The translations under genes and the position numbers were made by a program. From Deinococcus hopiensis KR-140 (GTDB lineage: Bacteria; Deinococcota; Deinococci; Deinococcales; Deinococcaceae), in contig NZ_FWWU01000006.1 of NCBI RefSeq assembly GCF_900176165.1, positions 124,001 to 188,000 of the forward strand: DNA of 64,000 nt. The letters run 5' to 3'. A model generated the notes under the pieces. That model had not been told where the DNA came from. It did no database searches and saw only the letters and a list, made by a program, of their open reading frames with translations. Below, in pieces: positions 27,001 through 35,814 of this stretch. Each line of letters begins with the position of its first letter. Positions within the stretch are counted from its first letter, which is position 1.

Positions 27001-28174
27001 TCAGCGACTCGAGATCCCCCGCAGGGCCAGGCCCAGAGGTACGGTAAATTCCGGCGCGTTGGACTGCAGGTACCCGGTGTCCACGTTGGCCCCCTCGGTT
27101 TGCACCGTCAGCCAGGGGCTGCCCACCTCTACCCGGAAGCCAAGCTGGTTGCTGATGGCCGGGGCCAGGCCGCGCAGTTTCGCGCCGCCGCCCGCGATGT
27201 AGGTCCGGTCGATCACCACGTCGCCGCTCTGGACCCGGTAGAAGTCCAGCGAGCGGCGAACCTCGGTGACCAGATCGCCCAGCACCGGGCGAATCACCTC
27301 GAACACGCGCGCGGGGCTGTACTGCTCGCGCGTCTGGCTGAGGTTCACCTGCCCGTGGTCCGTGGTGCCGGCGTCGCTGGGTGTGGTGGCGGTGGCGTAG
27401 TTGAGCTTGACTTCCTCGGCGGCGCTGAAATCCAGGTCAAAGGCCTTTTGCAGCGCTGTGGTGAAGTCGTCGGCCGCGACGCTGATGTTGCGGATCATCA
27501 GGATGCGGTCGCCACGAACGAGGCTGATCACGCTGCTGCTCGCCCCCATCTCCAGCACCAGCGCGATCTCGTTGGCCTCGGTGTAGTTGTTGCCGATCAG
27601 GGTCTGCTTGGTGAGGTGCTTGCCCAGCAGGTTGCCGCGCAGGGCCCGCAACGCGGAAAAGCTCTTGAGGTCCACGACGGTGGGCTCGAGGCCTGCCAGC
27701 CGCAACACCTCGACCTGCCGCGATCGCCGCCTCGCTGGGCGAGGCGGCGATCACGGCTTCCATCTGCCCGTCTTCAGGGATGGTGCTGGGATCGTCCTGC
27801 AGGTCGAAGTCCAGGTTCACCTCATCGATGGGATAGGGCAGGTACCGTTCGGCCTCCCACTTGATGGCTTCCTGCAGGTCCTTGCGGTCCATGCGCGGCA
27901 CCATGATGTTGCGCGTCACGGCCGACTGGTTGGGCACCGCCGTCACCGCGTAGCGGGCGGTGATGCCGTGCTGCGCCAGCAGGCCGCGCAGCTCGTTGGC
28001 CACAGCCTGCGGCCCGGTCACCAGCCCGTCGCGCATACTCCCGATGGGCGTCGGGGCCATCACCGCGTGCTGGAGAATCGGCGGCGCACCGGGGCGCAGC
28101 GCCACCACCTTGATGGTGCTGGTGCCGATCTCCACGCCGATGGCACTCGGCCGTGAGTTAAAGAGGCGTTGCAT
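27001..28174 (-). pseudogene. pilM: Orphan PilM-like pilus assembly protein, frameshifted
   Basis: The N-terminal half (from ATG 28174, good ribosome site GGAGGGA) encodes RPSAIGVEIGTSTIKVVALR, the actin-like phosphate loop of PilM, and DLQEAIKWEAERYLPYPIDEVNLDF, a PilM signature. At about 27733-27745 the frame changes, and the C-terminal half continues with LRLAGLEPTVVDLKSFSALRAL and DRTYIAGGGAKLRGLAPAI. The total length (about 390 residues) fits full PilM. The shift falls inside a perfect inverted repeat, so a sequencing error is possible. No pilN, pilO or pilQ follows. In type IV pilus systems PilM forms a cytoplasmic ring with PilN. Confidence 0.85.
27722..27753. repeat. Inverted repeat at the pilM frameshift
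   Basis: GATCGCCGCCTCGC and GCGAGGCGGCGATC face each other with only four bases between them. The hairpin overlaps the point where the pilM reading frame changes. Confidence 0.8.
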
Positions 28175-28272
28175 TCTCCCTCCAGCGTCCTGAACCAGGC
28201 GCACTGCACCGCGCATCACGGCGGCCCAGCGAGCGCCGCGGCGTTTCCCACACCCCACATCTGATTCTGAGG

Positions 28273-28433
28273 TCTCACGAGGATTCCGGTTGGTCAGTGA
28301 TGAAATCACAGGCCGATCCAAGGGGAGCGAGCAGGAAAAACGGTGACACAGAGGCCTGGAATCGCTGGAACAGACCAGCAACGCTGCGCCGCAGGGGGAT
28401 GGAACGGAGAACCCCCAAACCATATCTACCGGC
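28273..28433 (-). repeat. Interspersed repeat family B, copy 2
   Basis: A full-length minus-strand copy with AGGATTCCGGTT, GATGAAATCAC, GAGCAGGAAAAACGGTGAC, AACGCTGCGCCGCAG and a GGAACGGA..AAACCATAT end. It lies between pilM and the next gene, upstream of both starts. Confidence 0.82.
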
Positions 28434-28465
28434 CACGGCGGGTTTTCCTGTGGCAGGATGGAGTC

Positions 28466-28852
28466 ATGGTCTTGCCGGCGGGGAGGAAGGCCCTGGACGT
28501 TCAAGGACGGCGCCGACGGCAGCCGGTGTGGACGGCCCTGTCCGAACTGTTTCTGGACACGGAGCTGACCGAAGCGGACTTGCGGCGTATCGCGCGGGTG
28601 CTGGACGCCTCGGGGTACCCGGACACAACGCTCCGGAAGATTTTGCACCGCGAACTGGCCCCGTTTTTATTGGGGAACCTCTTCACCGTGGCGGGCGTGT
28701 GGAACGGCTTCGACGAGGCGTGGGTGTGTGAGCAGGCCGAACGGTACGCGCGCCGTCCCCCCACTGGAGGAGCGCTCAGGGCCTGGCTCTCCGCACGGAC
28801 GCTGGGCGCTGCCTGGCGGGGACTCCAAGGCTGGCGCGCCTCCCAGTGTTGA
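28466..28852 (+). CDS. Small conserved protein, DUF7079-like
   Basis: A 128-residue protein. The pattern PVWTALSELFLDTELTEADLRRIARVLDASGYP followed by LRKILHRELAPFLLGNLFTVAGVWNGFDEAW matches a small conserved family of unknown function that I believe is DUF7079. It is probably cytoplasmic and all-helical. The ATG at 28466 is chosen because the conserved part begins about 20 residues later and the earlier in-frame sequence belongs to repeat B2. Confidence 0.65.
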   Translation: MVLPAGRKALDVQGRRRRQPVWTALSELFLDTELTEADLRRIARVLDASGYPDTTLRKILHRELAPFLLGNLFTVAGVWNGFDEAWVCEQAERYARRPPTGGALRAWLSARTLGAAWRGLQGWRASQC

Positions 28853-28965
28853 GGGCCGGGTCCCCGAAGTCGCTCCGTCAGCCCAATGGAATCAGGACCA
28901 GGCTGGTGACGCGCAGGGCGGCCAGCAGGTCGAGGTCGCTGGATTTGGCATGCGCCCTGAGCAGG

Positions 28966-29092
28966 TGTCAAAGTACAGACTTCTTTTTGACCGTGCCCGG
29001 CGAGCGACCTGGAATGTGCCTGGGGGAGAATGGGGCGCCCTGAAGGGTGCCCTTCTACGCGCGGCGCCATTCGGACCAATGCGCGAAAGGCC
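28966..29092 (+). repeat. Interspersed repeat family A, copy 3
   Basis: A full-length plus-strand copy: GTGTCAAAGTACAGACTTCTTTTTG, shown in part, CCCGGCGAGCGACCTGG, GGGGGAGAATGGGGCGCC and GGCGCCATTCGGACC. Confidence 0.82.
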
Positions 29093-29371
29093 GAACACCA
29101 GCGGTGGGACGCGGCAACCGGTTTCGAGCTCCACTCCGCTTCCTGTTCATCAGCGGCAGTCCGCCACCGTTGGGCCTTCAGCAGCGATGTGGAAGGATTA
29201 CCTCAACAAAATGCATATTTCTCCAAGAGAGACACCGCGAATCCCATAGTTTAGACAAACTGTTCGACTTTTTTACAACAATTTGCATTAATATCATCCT
29301 CAGTCCAGGAGGCTGATGGTTGGAGAGGGGGAACGCTCCAGCCGAACCTTGCTCAACCCGCAGGAGAGGCC
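29093..29371. other. Intergenic region with AT-rich promoter-like part
   Basis: Bases 29205-29305 are AT-rich (for example TTTTTTACAACAATTTGC and ATTAATATCAT). They lie upstream of the small coding frames at 29372 and 29512 and probably contain their promoter. Confidence 0.4.
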
Positions 29372-29515
29372 ATGACCAAAACATCAACGCGGCAACTGTC
29401 AGGACTGGGTGTCCAGGGGGCTGCCCCTCCTTCCCGTCCAGTCTCCTTGCGTTCCCCCCGCTTGCCTTCCCCCCACGAAGACAACCGTGGATCTGCTCTC
29501 AGGGAAACCCAGTGA
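29372..29515 (+). CDS. Possible 47-residue upstream frame
   Basis: The ATG has a strong ribosome site (CAGGAGAGG, spacing about 3-8) and the frame ends TGA, overlapping the GTG of the next frame as GTGA. The peptide MTKTSTRQLSGLGVQGAAPP continues Pro/Arg/Ser-rich with no known domain. It may be a translationally coupled leader, or the true start of the next protein if a frameshift is present. Confidence 0.4.
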   Translation: MTKTSTRQLSGLGVQGAAPPSRPVSLRSPRLPSPHEDNRGSALRETQ

Positions 29516-30003
29516 CCCGCCCCTCAACCCAGGGAGCAGCGTCCGTGCGGATGGCCCGGCGCCCCTCTCCAGACGAGAGGGGTGCCCCGCCCCTGGGTGC
29601 ACTACCGCCAGTCTGGCCGTCCGGACTCACCGATCAGTCGCCCTTACCGTTTTCGCTGTGGCGCGTCCTGCATCAAGTGGATGGAGTACGAACGGCCGAG
29701 GAGATCGCCCGCCTTGCGGGCGTCACGGCGGCCGACGTTACCGCTGCCGTCGCTCAGGCGACCGTATGGGTACGGCGCAGTCAGGCGCAGGTCCAGAGCC
29801 TGACACCAGAGCAGACCCAGGTCGTTCTCAATGGCCTGACTCAAGTGCTCGGGCCAATGGCTGAATTCGCGATAGAGGACGCCCTGGAAGAGCTCGGAGA
29901 GCAGATCCCGCTGGGCACATTCCTCTCTCGACTGGCGTCGCCACTGACCGAAATCCAGCGGCAGACGTTCGCGCAACTGCTGCGTGCGCGTCATCTCCTC
30001 TGA
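29512..30003 (+). CDS. Uncharacterised protein with HTH-like and helical domains
   Basis: A 163-residue protein. After a low-complexity lead, SLWRVLHQVDGVRTAEEIARLAGVTAADVTAAVAQATV reads like a winged-helix sensor of the kind found in signalling proteins. The C-terminal VLGPMAEFAIEDALEELGEQ ... LSRLASPLTEIQRQTFAQLLRARHLL resembles a small helical domain shared by cyanobacterial and deinococcal signalling proteins (perhaps the DUF8082 type). The start is uncertain; the GTG at 29512 follows from coupling to the upstream frame. The role is unknown. Confidence 0.55.
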   Translation: MTRPSTQGAASVRMARRPSPDERGAPPLGALPPVWPSGLTDQSPLPFSLWRVLHQVDGVRTAEEIARLAGVTAADVTAAVAQATVWVRRSQAQVQSLTPEQTQVVLNGLTQVLGPMAEFAIEDALEELGEQIPLGTFLSRLASPLTEIQRQTFAQLLRARHLL

Positions 30004-30223
30004 ACTCGCCGGGGCGAACGGGACTTCGCAGCCCCCACCCCGTTCCCAGCCGCTTCCCACCGGCGCTCCGGCAGTGTCCTCTGCGGCCGACGGACCCTCC
30101 TGCGCTTGCGGCCAGAACGAGGACGTGAACCGCTCCAGATTGTCTCCCCACCTTCCCCCTCGGCCGCCTGGAATTCCCGGTTCGCCCAGACCTCTTGGCT
30201 GGCCTGCACCAAGGGGAGACGGT

Positions 30224-30460
30224 CTTCCGCTCTGAGGCGCAGGGGAGCGCTCGCCACGCCCTGGCAGCAGGCGGTGCGGCCACCACGAAGGGCGGCGACG
30301 GCCTGCGGTTCATCCGGAGTTGCGGTGTGCTGTCCAGCCTTGCCGGCAGGCCGCGAGAAAGGCCGGGGGTGAATGGCGTCGTTCGGCAGGCGCCACCCCC
30401 ACGGTCAGCGCTCGCCGTGGCAGCGGGAGCGGCCCCGGGCCCCGGGCCTCAGAGCGGAAG
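30224..30460. repeat. 15-bp inverted repeats bounding 207 bases
   Basis: CTTCCGCTCTGAGGC at 30224-30238 and its exact complement GCCTCAGAGCGGAAG at 30446-30460 face each other. No gene lies between. The 536-base gap 30004-30539 shows no coding frame I can support, so this could be a small non-autonomous element or the base of a large RNA hairpin. Confidence 0.55.
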
Positions 30461-30539
30461 GGCGCCGTTGAAACGGCCGGCTTCACCGCTCCTGTCAGCC
30501 CGTTTCTCCGCCTCACCGTGGCTCCTGGACCGGCGAGAC

Positions 30540-30950
30540 CTACTTCCCGGTTCCCCTGCCGCGCTTGCCAGCGGCCTCAACGAGCCGCCTGAAGGTAGGG
30601 CATTCCAGATGTGACGGGGCTGGACAGTCAGCAACGTGGCGGAGCGTGTCGCGCAGAACGGTCAACCCGTGGATCTGCTGGTCAATCGCGTTGGCCTTTC
30701 GGTGGAGCGCGGCGCGGGGCAAGGCCGGCACGCCGGAGCTGCCCAGCATCCCAGCAATCTCGCAAAGCGAAAATCCTGCCAGTTTCCCCAGCGAAATCAA
30801 CTTGAGCTGCAACAGGACCTCCGGCGAAAACTGTCGGCGCAGCCCATGCCGGGAGACGGAGGAGATCAGGCCAACCTCCTCGTAATGGCGCAGTGCGGAC
30901 GGTTTCAGACCACTCTTGGCGGCGACTTCTCCGATATCCAGGAATTCCAT
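30540..30950 (-). CDS. MerR-family transcriptional regulator
   Basis: A 136-residue MerR protein. The N-terminal winged HTH is clear (LDIGEVAAKSGLKPSALRHYEEVGLISSVSRHGLRRQFSPEVLLQLKLISLGKLAGFSLCEI), then a dimer helix and a short tail with Cys residues (ADCPAPSHLECPTF). The tail lacks the four-Cys cluster of SoxR. It is divergent from the MFS gene, and the shared 70-base gap holds a MerR-type dyad with 19-base promoter spacing, so it most likely activates the exporter in response to a small molecule. Confidence 0.88.
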   Translation of the reverse strand: MEFLDIGEVAAKSGLKPSALRHYEEVGLISSVSRHGLRRQFSPEVLLQLKLISLGKLAGFSLCEIAGMLGSSGVPALPRAALHRKANAIDQQIHGLTVLRDTLRHVADCPAPSHLECPTFRRLVEAAGKRGRGTGK

Positions 30951-30953
30951 AGC

Positions 30954-30984
30954 TTGACCTCAAGTCGACTTGAAGTCCTAGCTT
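30954..30984 (+). promoter_or_regulatory. MerR-type promoter and operator for the MFS gene
   Basis: TTGACC (30954-30959) and TAGCTT (30979-30984) are spaced by 19 bases, the long spacing typical of MerR-activated promoters. The dyad ACCTCAAGTCGACTTGAAGT (30957-30976) fills the spacer and resembles the CCTCAAGT..ACTTGAGG box used by SoxR and relatives. Confidence 0.7.
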
Positions 30985-31020
30985 ACCCTCCATGGAATTC
31001 ACAGGGAAGAGGGAAAGCCG

Positions 31021-32265
31021 ATGAAACAGGCGCAATCACCCGTACCGGGCGGACGACAACCGGGAATCACCACCGCACTGGCGCTGTCGATGCTCCTGGC
31101 ATCCCTCGGCACCAGTATTGCCAACATTGCCCTGCCAACCTTAGGCGAGGCTTTTTCTGCACCGTTCTCCGAGGTGCAGGGGGTCGTCGTCGCCTACCTC
31201 GCCGCCCTCACGGTGTCGTCCCTCATCGCCGGGCGGCTGGGCGACAGCCACGGCCTGAAACCGATGCTACTCGTGGGCCTCTGCCTGTTCGCTGGGGCGT
31301 CACTGCTGTGCAGCGCCGCGCCCAACCTGCGCTGGCTCGTGGGTTTCAGAGCGCTTCAAGGCGTCGGTGCAGCCTTCCTCATGACGCTCCCGGTGGCGCT
31401 GACGCGCCAGGTGGCAAGCGGGGGCCATGTGGGGCGGGCCATGGGTCTGCTCGGTACGGTTTCAGCGCTTGGCACGGCGCTCGGCCCTCCACTTGGGGGG
31501 GCGTTGGTTCTGGCCACGGGGTGGCGCGGCGTCTTTTGGGTCCTGTGCCCGCTGGCGGTTATCACCCTGGGGCTCACCTTCACCGCGCTGCCAAACCATA
31601 CCAAGGCGCCAAAGTCCTCCGCGGCGAGCTTCTGGGCTGTACTGAACCGGGGCCTCGCGTCCAACCTGCTTGTCAATCTGCTGGTCGCCGCCGTCATGAT
31701 GGCAACGCTGGTGGTCAGCCCGTTCTTCCTCCGTTTTGGTCTGGGTTTGAAGGAAACGGCCGTGGGATCCATCATGGCGATCGGTCCTGTGATCTCCAGC
31801 GTCAGCGGCGTTCCCTCCGGGCGGCTCGTCGATGCCTACGGAAGCAGGCGGGTGCTCGCAGCTGGGCTTGTGTTGCTGGCCAGCGGATCGTTCCTCCTGG
31901 CGCTTCTGCCAAATCTGATCGGCGTTGCTGGCTATGCGCTGTCCATCACCGTCTTGACACTGGGCTATCAGCTCTTCCAGGCGGCCAACAACACAGCGGC
32001 GCTGGCGGCCATTCCCAAGGACCGACGCGGCACCATCTCGGGACTGCTCAGCCTGTCGCGCAATACCGGACTGCTTGCGGGGGCGTCCGCTCTGGGCGCC
32101 GTCTTCGCTCTGGGCGTCGGAACAGGAGATTTCGCGCATGCGGGTTCCACGGGCATCGGGGCTGGCATGCGGCTGACCTTCCTGCTCACCGGAGGCCTGA
32201 TGGCCGTCGCCACCGTGATCGCGCTGGGCTCCGTGTCCAGACGGAAGCCAGGGGAGTACCCCTGA
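31021..32265 (+). CDS. MFS drug-efflux-type transporter
   Basis: A 414-residue major facilitator with about 12 predicted helices. Motif A (AGRLGDSHGLKPMLLVG) lies after helix 2, and the drug:H+ antiporter motif C-like stretch (LGTALGPPLGGALV) lies in helix 5. The N-terminus SMLLASLGTSIANIALPTLGEAF is typical of the DHA2/EmrB-like or DHA1 drug exporters. It is divergent from a MerR regulator and probably under its control, as in other efflux pairs. Confidence 0.87.
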   Translation: MKQAQSPVPGGRQPGITTALALSMLLASLGTSIANIALPTLGEAFSAPFSEVQGVVVAYLAALTVSSLIAGRLGDSHGLKPMLLVGLCLFAGASLLCSAAPNLRWLVGFRALQGVGAAFLMTLPVALTRQVASGGHVGRAMGLLGTVSALGTALGPPLGGALVLATGWRGVFWVLCPLAVITLGLTFTALPNHTKAPKSSAASFWAVLNRGLASNLLVNLLVAAVMMATLVVSPFFLRFGLGLKETAVGSIMAIGPVISSVSGVPSGRLVDAYGSRRVLAAGLVLLASGSFLLALLPNLIGVAGYALSITVLTLGYQLFQAANNTAALAAIPKDRRGTISGLLSLSRNTGLLAGASALGAVFALGVGTGDFAHAGSTGIGAGMRLTFLLTGGLMAVATVIALGSVSRRKPGEYP

Positions 32266-32276
32266 CCCCGGGTGTC

Positions 32277-32420
32277 ACAAGGATTCCGGTTCATCCGCTC
32301 CGTCTCCTCCGCTCCGGTGCTTCCTCGCCGCCATGTCACCGTTTTTCCTGCCCCCATTGCGGCGCAGCGTTGCGCGTCCGCTCGGACTGGCCCGTGACTG
32401 CATCGCCAACCTGAAACTGT
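32277..32420 (+). repeat. Interspersed repeat family B, copy 3
   Basis: Copy with AAGGATTCCGGTTCATCCGC at one end, CACCGTTTTTCCTGCC, TGCGGCGCAGCGTTGCGCG, CTCGGACTGGCCCGTGAC and an eroded right end. It begins just after the MFS stop. Confidence 0.8.
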
Positions 32421-32617
32421 GTCACGCCCCAGCTGCGCAGCGGAGGCGTGAACACCGTTCCTGCTTTCGTGACGTTGCGCGCGCCGAATGGTCCCGCCAG
32501 CGGCGCCCGCTTTCCCTCATGGGGTGGGGCGCAGTCGCCGTGCTGGCGCAGCAGCTCCTCGCGCTTCCGGACCTGCCGTGCGGCGCGTCGGTCTTCCCCG
32601 TGGTCTTGGGCGACCGG

Positions 32618-34375
32618 CTACACCACTTGATTGCGTCCCTGATGTTTCGCTCGGTACAGCCGGCGGTCCCCCAGGACCATCAACTGACGCTCATCGCGGC
32701 CATCCTCACTGTGGGCCACGCCCACACTCACGGTCACCGCCTCACCCTCTGTCAGGATTGGCCACGCCTCCTGCGCCACCGCTGCGCGCATGCGTTCTGC
32801 CGTCGTGCGTGCCGCGGCGGCCAGGGTCCCCTTGAGGAGGACCGCGAACTCTTCCCCACCGATGCGGGCCACCACATCCTTCACTCGCGTGTGCTGCTGC
32901 AGAATCTGCCCGAGTCGCCGCAACACCTGGTCCCCCGCCGGATGACCGTATTTGTCGTTGATCCGCTTGAAGTGATCGACGTCGACCAGCATCACCGCGA
33001 CCGCCTGGTCGCCCGTCAAGCTTTCAGCCAGTTGCGAGAGGAACTGCCGGCGGTTGGCGAGACCGGTGAGCGGGTCTTCGTTGGCCAACCGGGACAGTTG
33101 CGCGGCCTGTTCCTGCATCCGTGCGTGCGCTTCCCGCAATTCCCGGTTCACCCGGCGCTGCGCCTCTGACTGCTCACGTTCACGGTCGAGGTCCTGCTGC
33201 AGCACCAGGAGCTGCGCGTGACGGCGAGACTCTTCCAATTGCACCTTCATGGCAAGTTCGTGGTACTGCTGAAAATGCTGCAGGGCTGCGCGGTATTCCT
33301 GCCGCTGTGCCAACACCCCGCTGAGTTCCTGATGGGCCAATTTGCACGGTCCCAGCAGCGCCGCTTCCTGCGCCACGCGCAGCGCGTCTCTCAAGTACAC
33401 TTGCGCCTTTTCCAACTGGCCCAGATGCCGCAAGGCGCGGCCCAGTGTGGAGAGCGTCACGGAGGTCAGCAAGGGGTCCTCACCTTTCCGCGACGCCGCC
33501 ACCGCTTGCTGAAGGTGCGCGTACCCCTCGTCCACGTGACCCTGCATGACGAGGTGCTCGCCCAGTGTGCACCGAATGTACGCTTCCCACCGGGTGTACC
33601 CGCCTGCCACGGCGCGCGTCAGGCCTTCTTGCAGCAGCGCTGTGCCGGCCGCGTGTTCCCCAAGTTGCAACAGCGTGCGGCCCAGGTTCTCACGTACCAG
33701 AATGCTGGAGAAGTGCAGCGCGTGGGTGTGCACCAGGGTGAGTGCCCGTTCCAGGAAGGTGCGGGCGTCATCCGGGGTTCCGAAATCGTTGAAGCTCGCG
33801 CCCACGTCGCACAGCAAGACGGTTTTCAGAGAGGGAGACTGCACCGCCTCCAGGTGCCGGAGCACCTCTTCCTGATGCACGAGCGCCCGGGCATGGTCTC
33901 CTACCAGCAGGTGCGCAATGCCAATCAGACTGTGGGCGTGGACGATGTGCTCCGTGACGGCCGCCGCCTGCGCCAGTTTCAGGGCCTGGTGGCCGCAGCG
34001 CAGGGTGGTCGGAGCGTCACTTTGCCCGACAGCGAGACGACCGGACAGACACTGCGCGTGGGCCTGCAGCCCCGCGTCACCGGCGATTTTTGCCTGCTTT
34101 GCCGCCGCGTCAATCTGCACCCGCGCTTCCGAGGGACGCTGCTCTACCAGTCCCCACGCATACGCAAGTCGGACGCGCGCCTCCAGGGCAGGACGACCGT
34201 GGGCCTGCGCCTGAAGAATGGCTGCGCACGCCTCTAGAGGACCTGCGGGATCTTCCACTGCGCACAGTTGCTCCACCTGTATGACCGCGGCCCGCAATGC
34301 TGGAAGGCCGGAAGTGCCGGGAAGCCCAGTTAATCCAGCATGGTTCGCCGTCTCTTCCCGTTTTGGCGTGGACAT
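32618..34375 (-). CDS. TPR-GGDEF diguanylate cyclase
   Basis: A 585-residue cytoplasmic protein. Residues about 40-390 form TPR-type helical repeats, then a coiled coil (QLLVLQQDLDREREQSEAQRRVNRELREAHARMQEQAAQL) leads to a GGDEF domain (DPLTGLANRRQFL to the end). The active-site motif is GGEEF, and an RxxD inhibitory site (RVKD) lies five residues before it, so the enzyme should make c-di-GMP and be product-inhibited. The ATG at 34375 is chosen because the preceding open frame is low-complexity; the TPRs probably sense a protein partner. Confidence 0.88.
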   Translation of the reverse strand: MSTPKREETANHAGLTGLPGTSGLPALRAAVIQVEQLCAVEDPAGPLEACAAILQAQAHGRPALEARVRLAYAWGLVEQRPSEARVQIDAAAKQAKIAGDAGLQAHAQCLSGRLAVGQSDAPTTLRCGHQALKLAQAAAVTEHIVHAHSLIGIAHLLVGDHARALVHQEEVLRHLEAVQSPSLKTVLLCDVGASFNDFGTPDDARTFLERALTLVHTHALHFSSILVRENLGRTLLQLGEHAAGTALLQEGLTRAVAGGYTRWEAYIRCTLGEHLVMQGHVDEGYAHLQQAVAASRKGEDPLLTSVTLSTLGRALRHLGQLEKAQVYLRDALRVAQEAALLGPCKLAHQELSGVLAQRQEYRAALQHFQQYHELAMKVQLEESRRHAQLLVLQQDLDREREQSEAQRRVNRELREAHARMQEQAAQLSRLANEDPLTGLANRRQFLSQLAESLTGDQAVAVMLVDVDHFKRINDKYGHPAGDQVLRRLGQILQQHTRVKDVVARIGGEEFAVLLKGTLAAAARTTAERMRAAVAQEAWPILTEGEAVTVSVGVAHSEDGRDERQLMVLGDRRLYRAKHQGRNQVV

Positions 34376-35017
34376 GAATGTCTCCCCAGACGATTTTACC
34401 GAAACCAGAAACACCTGAAGCGTCGCATAACACTGTTTCCTGGGCCCAGGGTGCGGGCGCCAGGACCCGTCCGGTCTTCCCCGGAGAACGCCGGGGGGAG
34501 ACCGGACAGCTGCACTTTCCAGCGCTGCTCTTCCCGACTCAGGGTCAAGTGCCCGCACAGGGCCGGCAGGGCTTGCCCGAGGAGGGAGCGCACAGTTGCG
34601 TCCAGGAGGTGCGCCGAACGCCAGTTCACGCTTCACACGGCAGTTTCCCCAATTTCCCGCACCACGGCCTGGCCCGGATCAAACACCGTCCGCCACGCCC
34701 CTGCCCAGGCGCGCACCTGCTTCGGCTTCCTGCGCGGAGACCGAACACGGCCGCCAGGACGCTCTCCCCGTGGTACAGGGGGCGCAACAGCGGGACCAGA
34801 TGCAAATCCCCGTGGCCGGCGTTACGCCCCCCACTCAAGCGCTGCCACTTGCGCCCACCGCTCCCTTTTCACGCCCAGCCTCAGGCCGCGTCGCGGCGGG
34901 GGTAGGACCAAAGTCGGGGGTGGTCTGGGACGATGGTCCGGTGAGGCCACCCGGTCTCCGGTCCGTGTCGGCGTGAGGGGGGTCTTGCCTACAGTGAAGG
35001 CACCCAAGGAGGTCCCC
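34376..35017. other. Intergenic stretch, no supported gene
   Basis: Minus-strand pieces such as DLHLVPLLRPLYHGESVLAA and MNWRSAHLLDATVRSLLGQA look protein-like but lie in different frames and match no family I know. This is perhaps a decayed gene. The last 30 bases hold the ribosome site of the next gene. Confidence 0.4.
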
Positions 35018-35278
35018 ATGAAGCGCAACACCGTTCCTTACATCATCGCCTTGTCCAGCCTGCTCACCCTGACGCCCGCCCTGGCCCGCGAAACGGGCCC
35101 CGGACACCACGGTGGGCACGCGCAACACGCTGCCCACGACCCGTCCTCTTCTGCCCCGCGGGAAGCCGAGCCCCGTGATGACCGGGGCACCCACGGGGAA
35201 GCGGGAGATGACCGTGGGCGGGGCGGGCAGCAGGAACCCGGCGATGACCACGGCCACCATGTCGCCGGACACCGTTGA
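35018..35278 (+). CDS. Small secreted His/Asp-rich protein
   Basis: An 86-residue protein with a signal peptide (MKRNTVPYIIALSSLLTLTPALA) and a mature part of low complexity rich in His, Gly, Asp and Arg (GPGHHGGHAQHAAHDPSSSA, GDDHGHHVAGHR). It has a near-perfect ribosome site (AAGGAGGT). The His clusters could bind copper or zinc ions. It lies just before a cupredoxin gene, which supports a metal-related role, but the function is a guess. Confidence 0.6.
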   Translation: MKRNTVPYIIALSSLLTLTPALARETGPGHHGGHAQHAAHDPSSSAPREAEPRDDRGTHGEAGDDRGRGGQQEPGDDHGHHVAGHR

Positions 35279-35373
35279 CCGCATGGTTTGGGCGCGTCCA
35301 ACAGACGGCCCATGACGGTGACAAAGGAGTACGCAGGGGCTGGGAATACGCCCCACACACCGGGGAGGAACGC

Positions 35374-35769
35374 ATGAAGGCAGGACTTGGCGCAGGACTA
35401 TTGGGAATGGGACTTCTGGCAGGTATGGTCGGCGCACAGGCAAACAGCACTTCCGCCCAGAGTGGCGCGGCGCAGGTGCAGACCGTTCAGGTCAAGCTCA
35501 AGGAATGGACGCTGGGAATGCAGACGGTCAACATCAAGGGGACGGCGGCGCGCTTCGAGGTCGAGAACGACGGCCAGTATCCGCACGCTTTTAAACTGGA
35601 AGGCAAGTTGGGCAACCAGAACTTCGAGATTGCCACGCCTGTGCTGCGTGCGGGCGAAAAAAGCGTCCTCCTCGTGAAGCTCCCCGCTGGGACGTATGAG
35701 GCTGACTGCCCCGTGGGAGACCACGAGGAACGCGGCATGAAAAACACCGTCGTCTTCGGCAAAAAGTAA
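35374..35769 (+). CDS. Secreted cupredoxin-like copper protein
   Basis: A 131-residue protein with a signal peptide (cleavage near MVGAQA) and one cupredoxin domain. Likely type-1 copper ligands are His in QYPHAFKL and the Cys-His-Met set in DCPVGDHEERGM. It follows the His-rich gene by 95 bases and may share its transcript. The ATG at 35374 follows GGGGAGGA. Such proteins shuttle electrons or buffer copper outside the membrane. Confidence 0.83.
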   Translation: MKAGLGAGLLGMGLLAGMVGAQANSTSAQSGAAQVQTVQVKLKEWTLGMQTVNIKGTAARFEVENDGQYPHAFKLEGKLGNQNFEIATPVLRAGEKSVLLVKLPAGTYEADCPVGDHEERGMKNTVVFGKK

Positions 35770-35779
35770 GGAGAGCGCA

Positions 35780-35810
35780 GAGAGACCCGGCCTGAGCGGT
35801 CGGGTCTCTC
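35780..35810 (+). terminator. Terminator after the cupredoxin gene
   Basis: GAGAGACCCG (35780-35789) and CGGGTCTCTC (35801-35810) make a 10-bp perfect stem just past the stop, followed by a T-containing tail (GCTTGTTCGTT). Confidence 0.75.
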
Positions 35811-35814
35811 GCTT

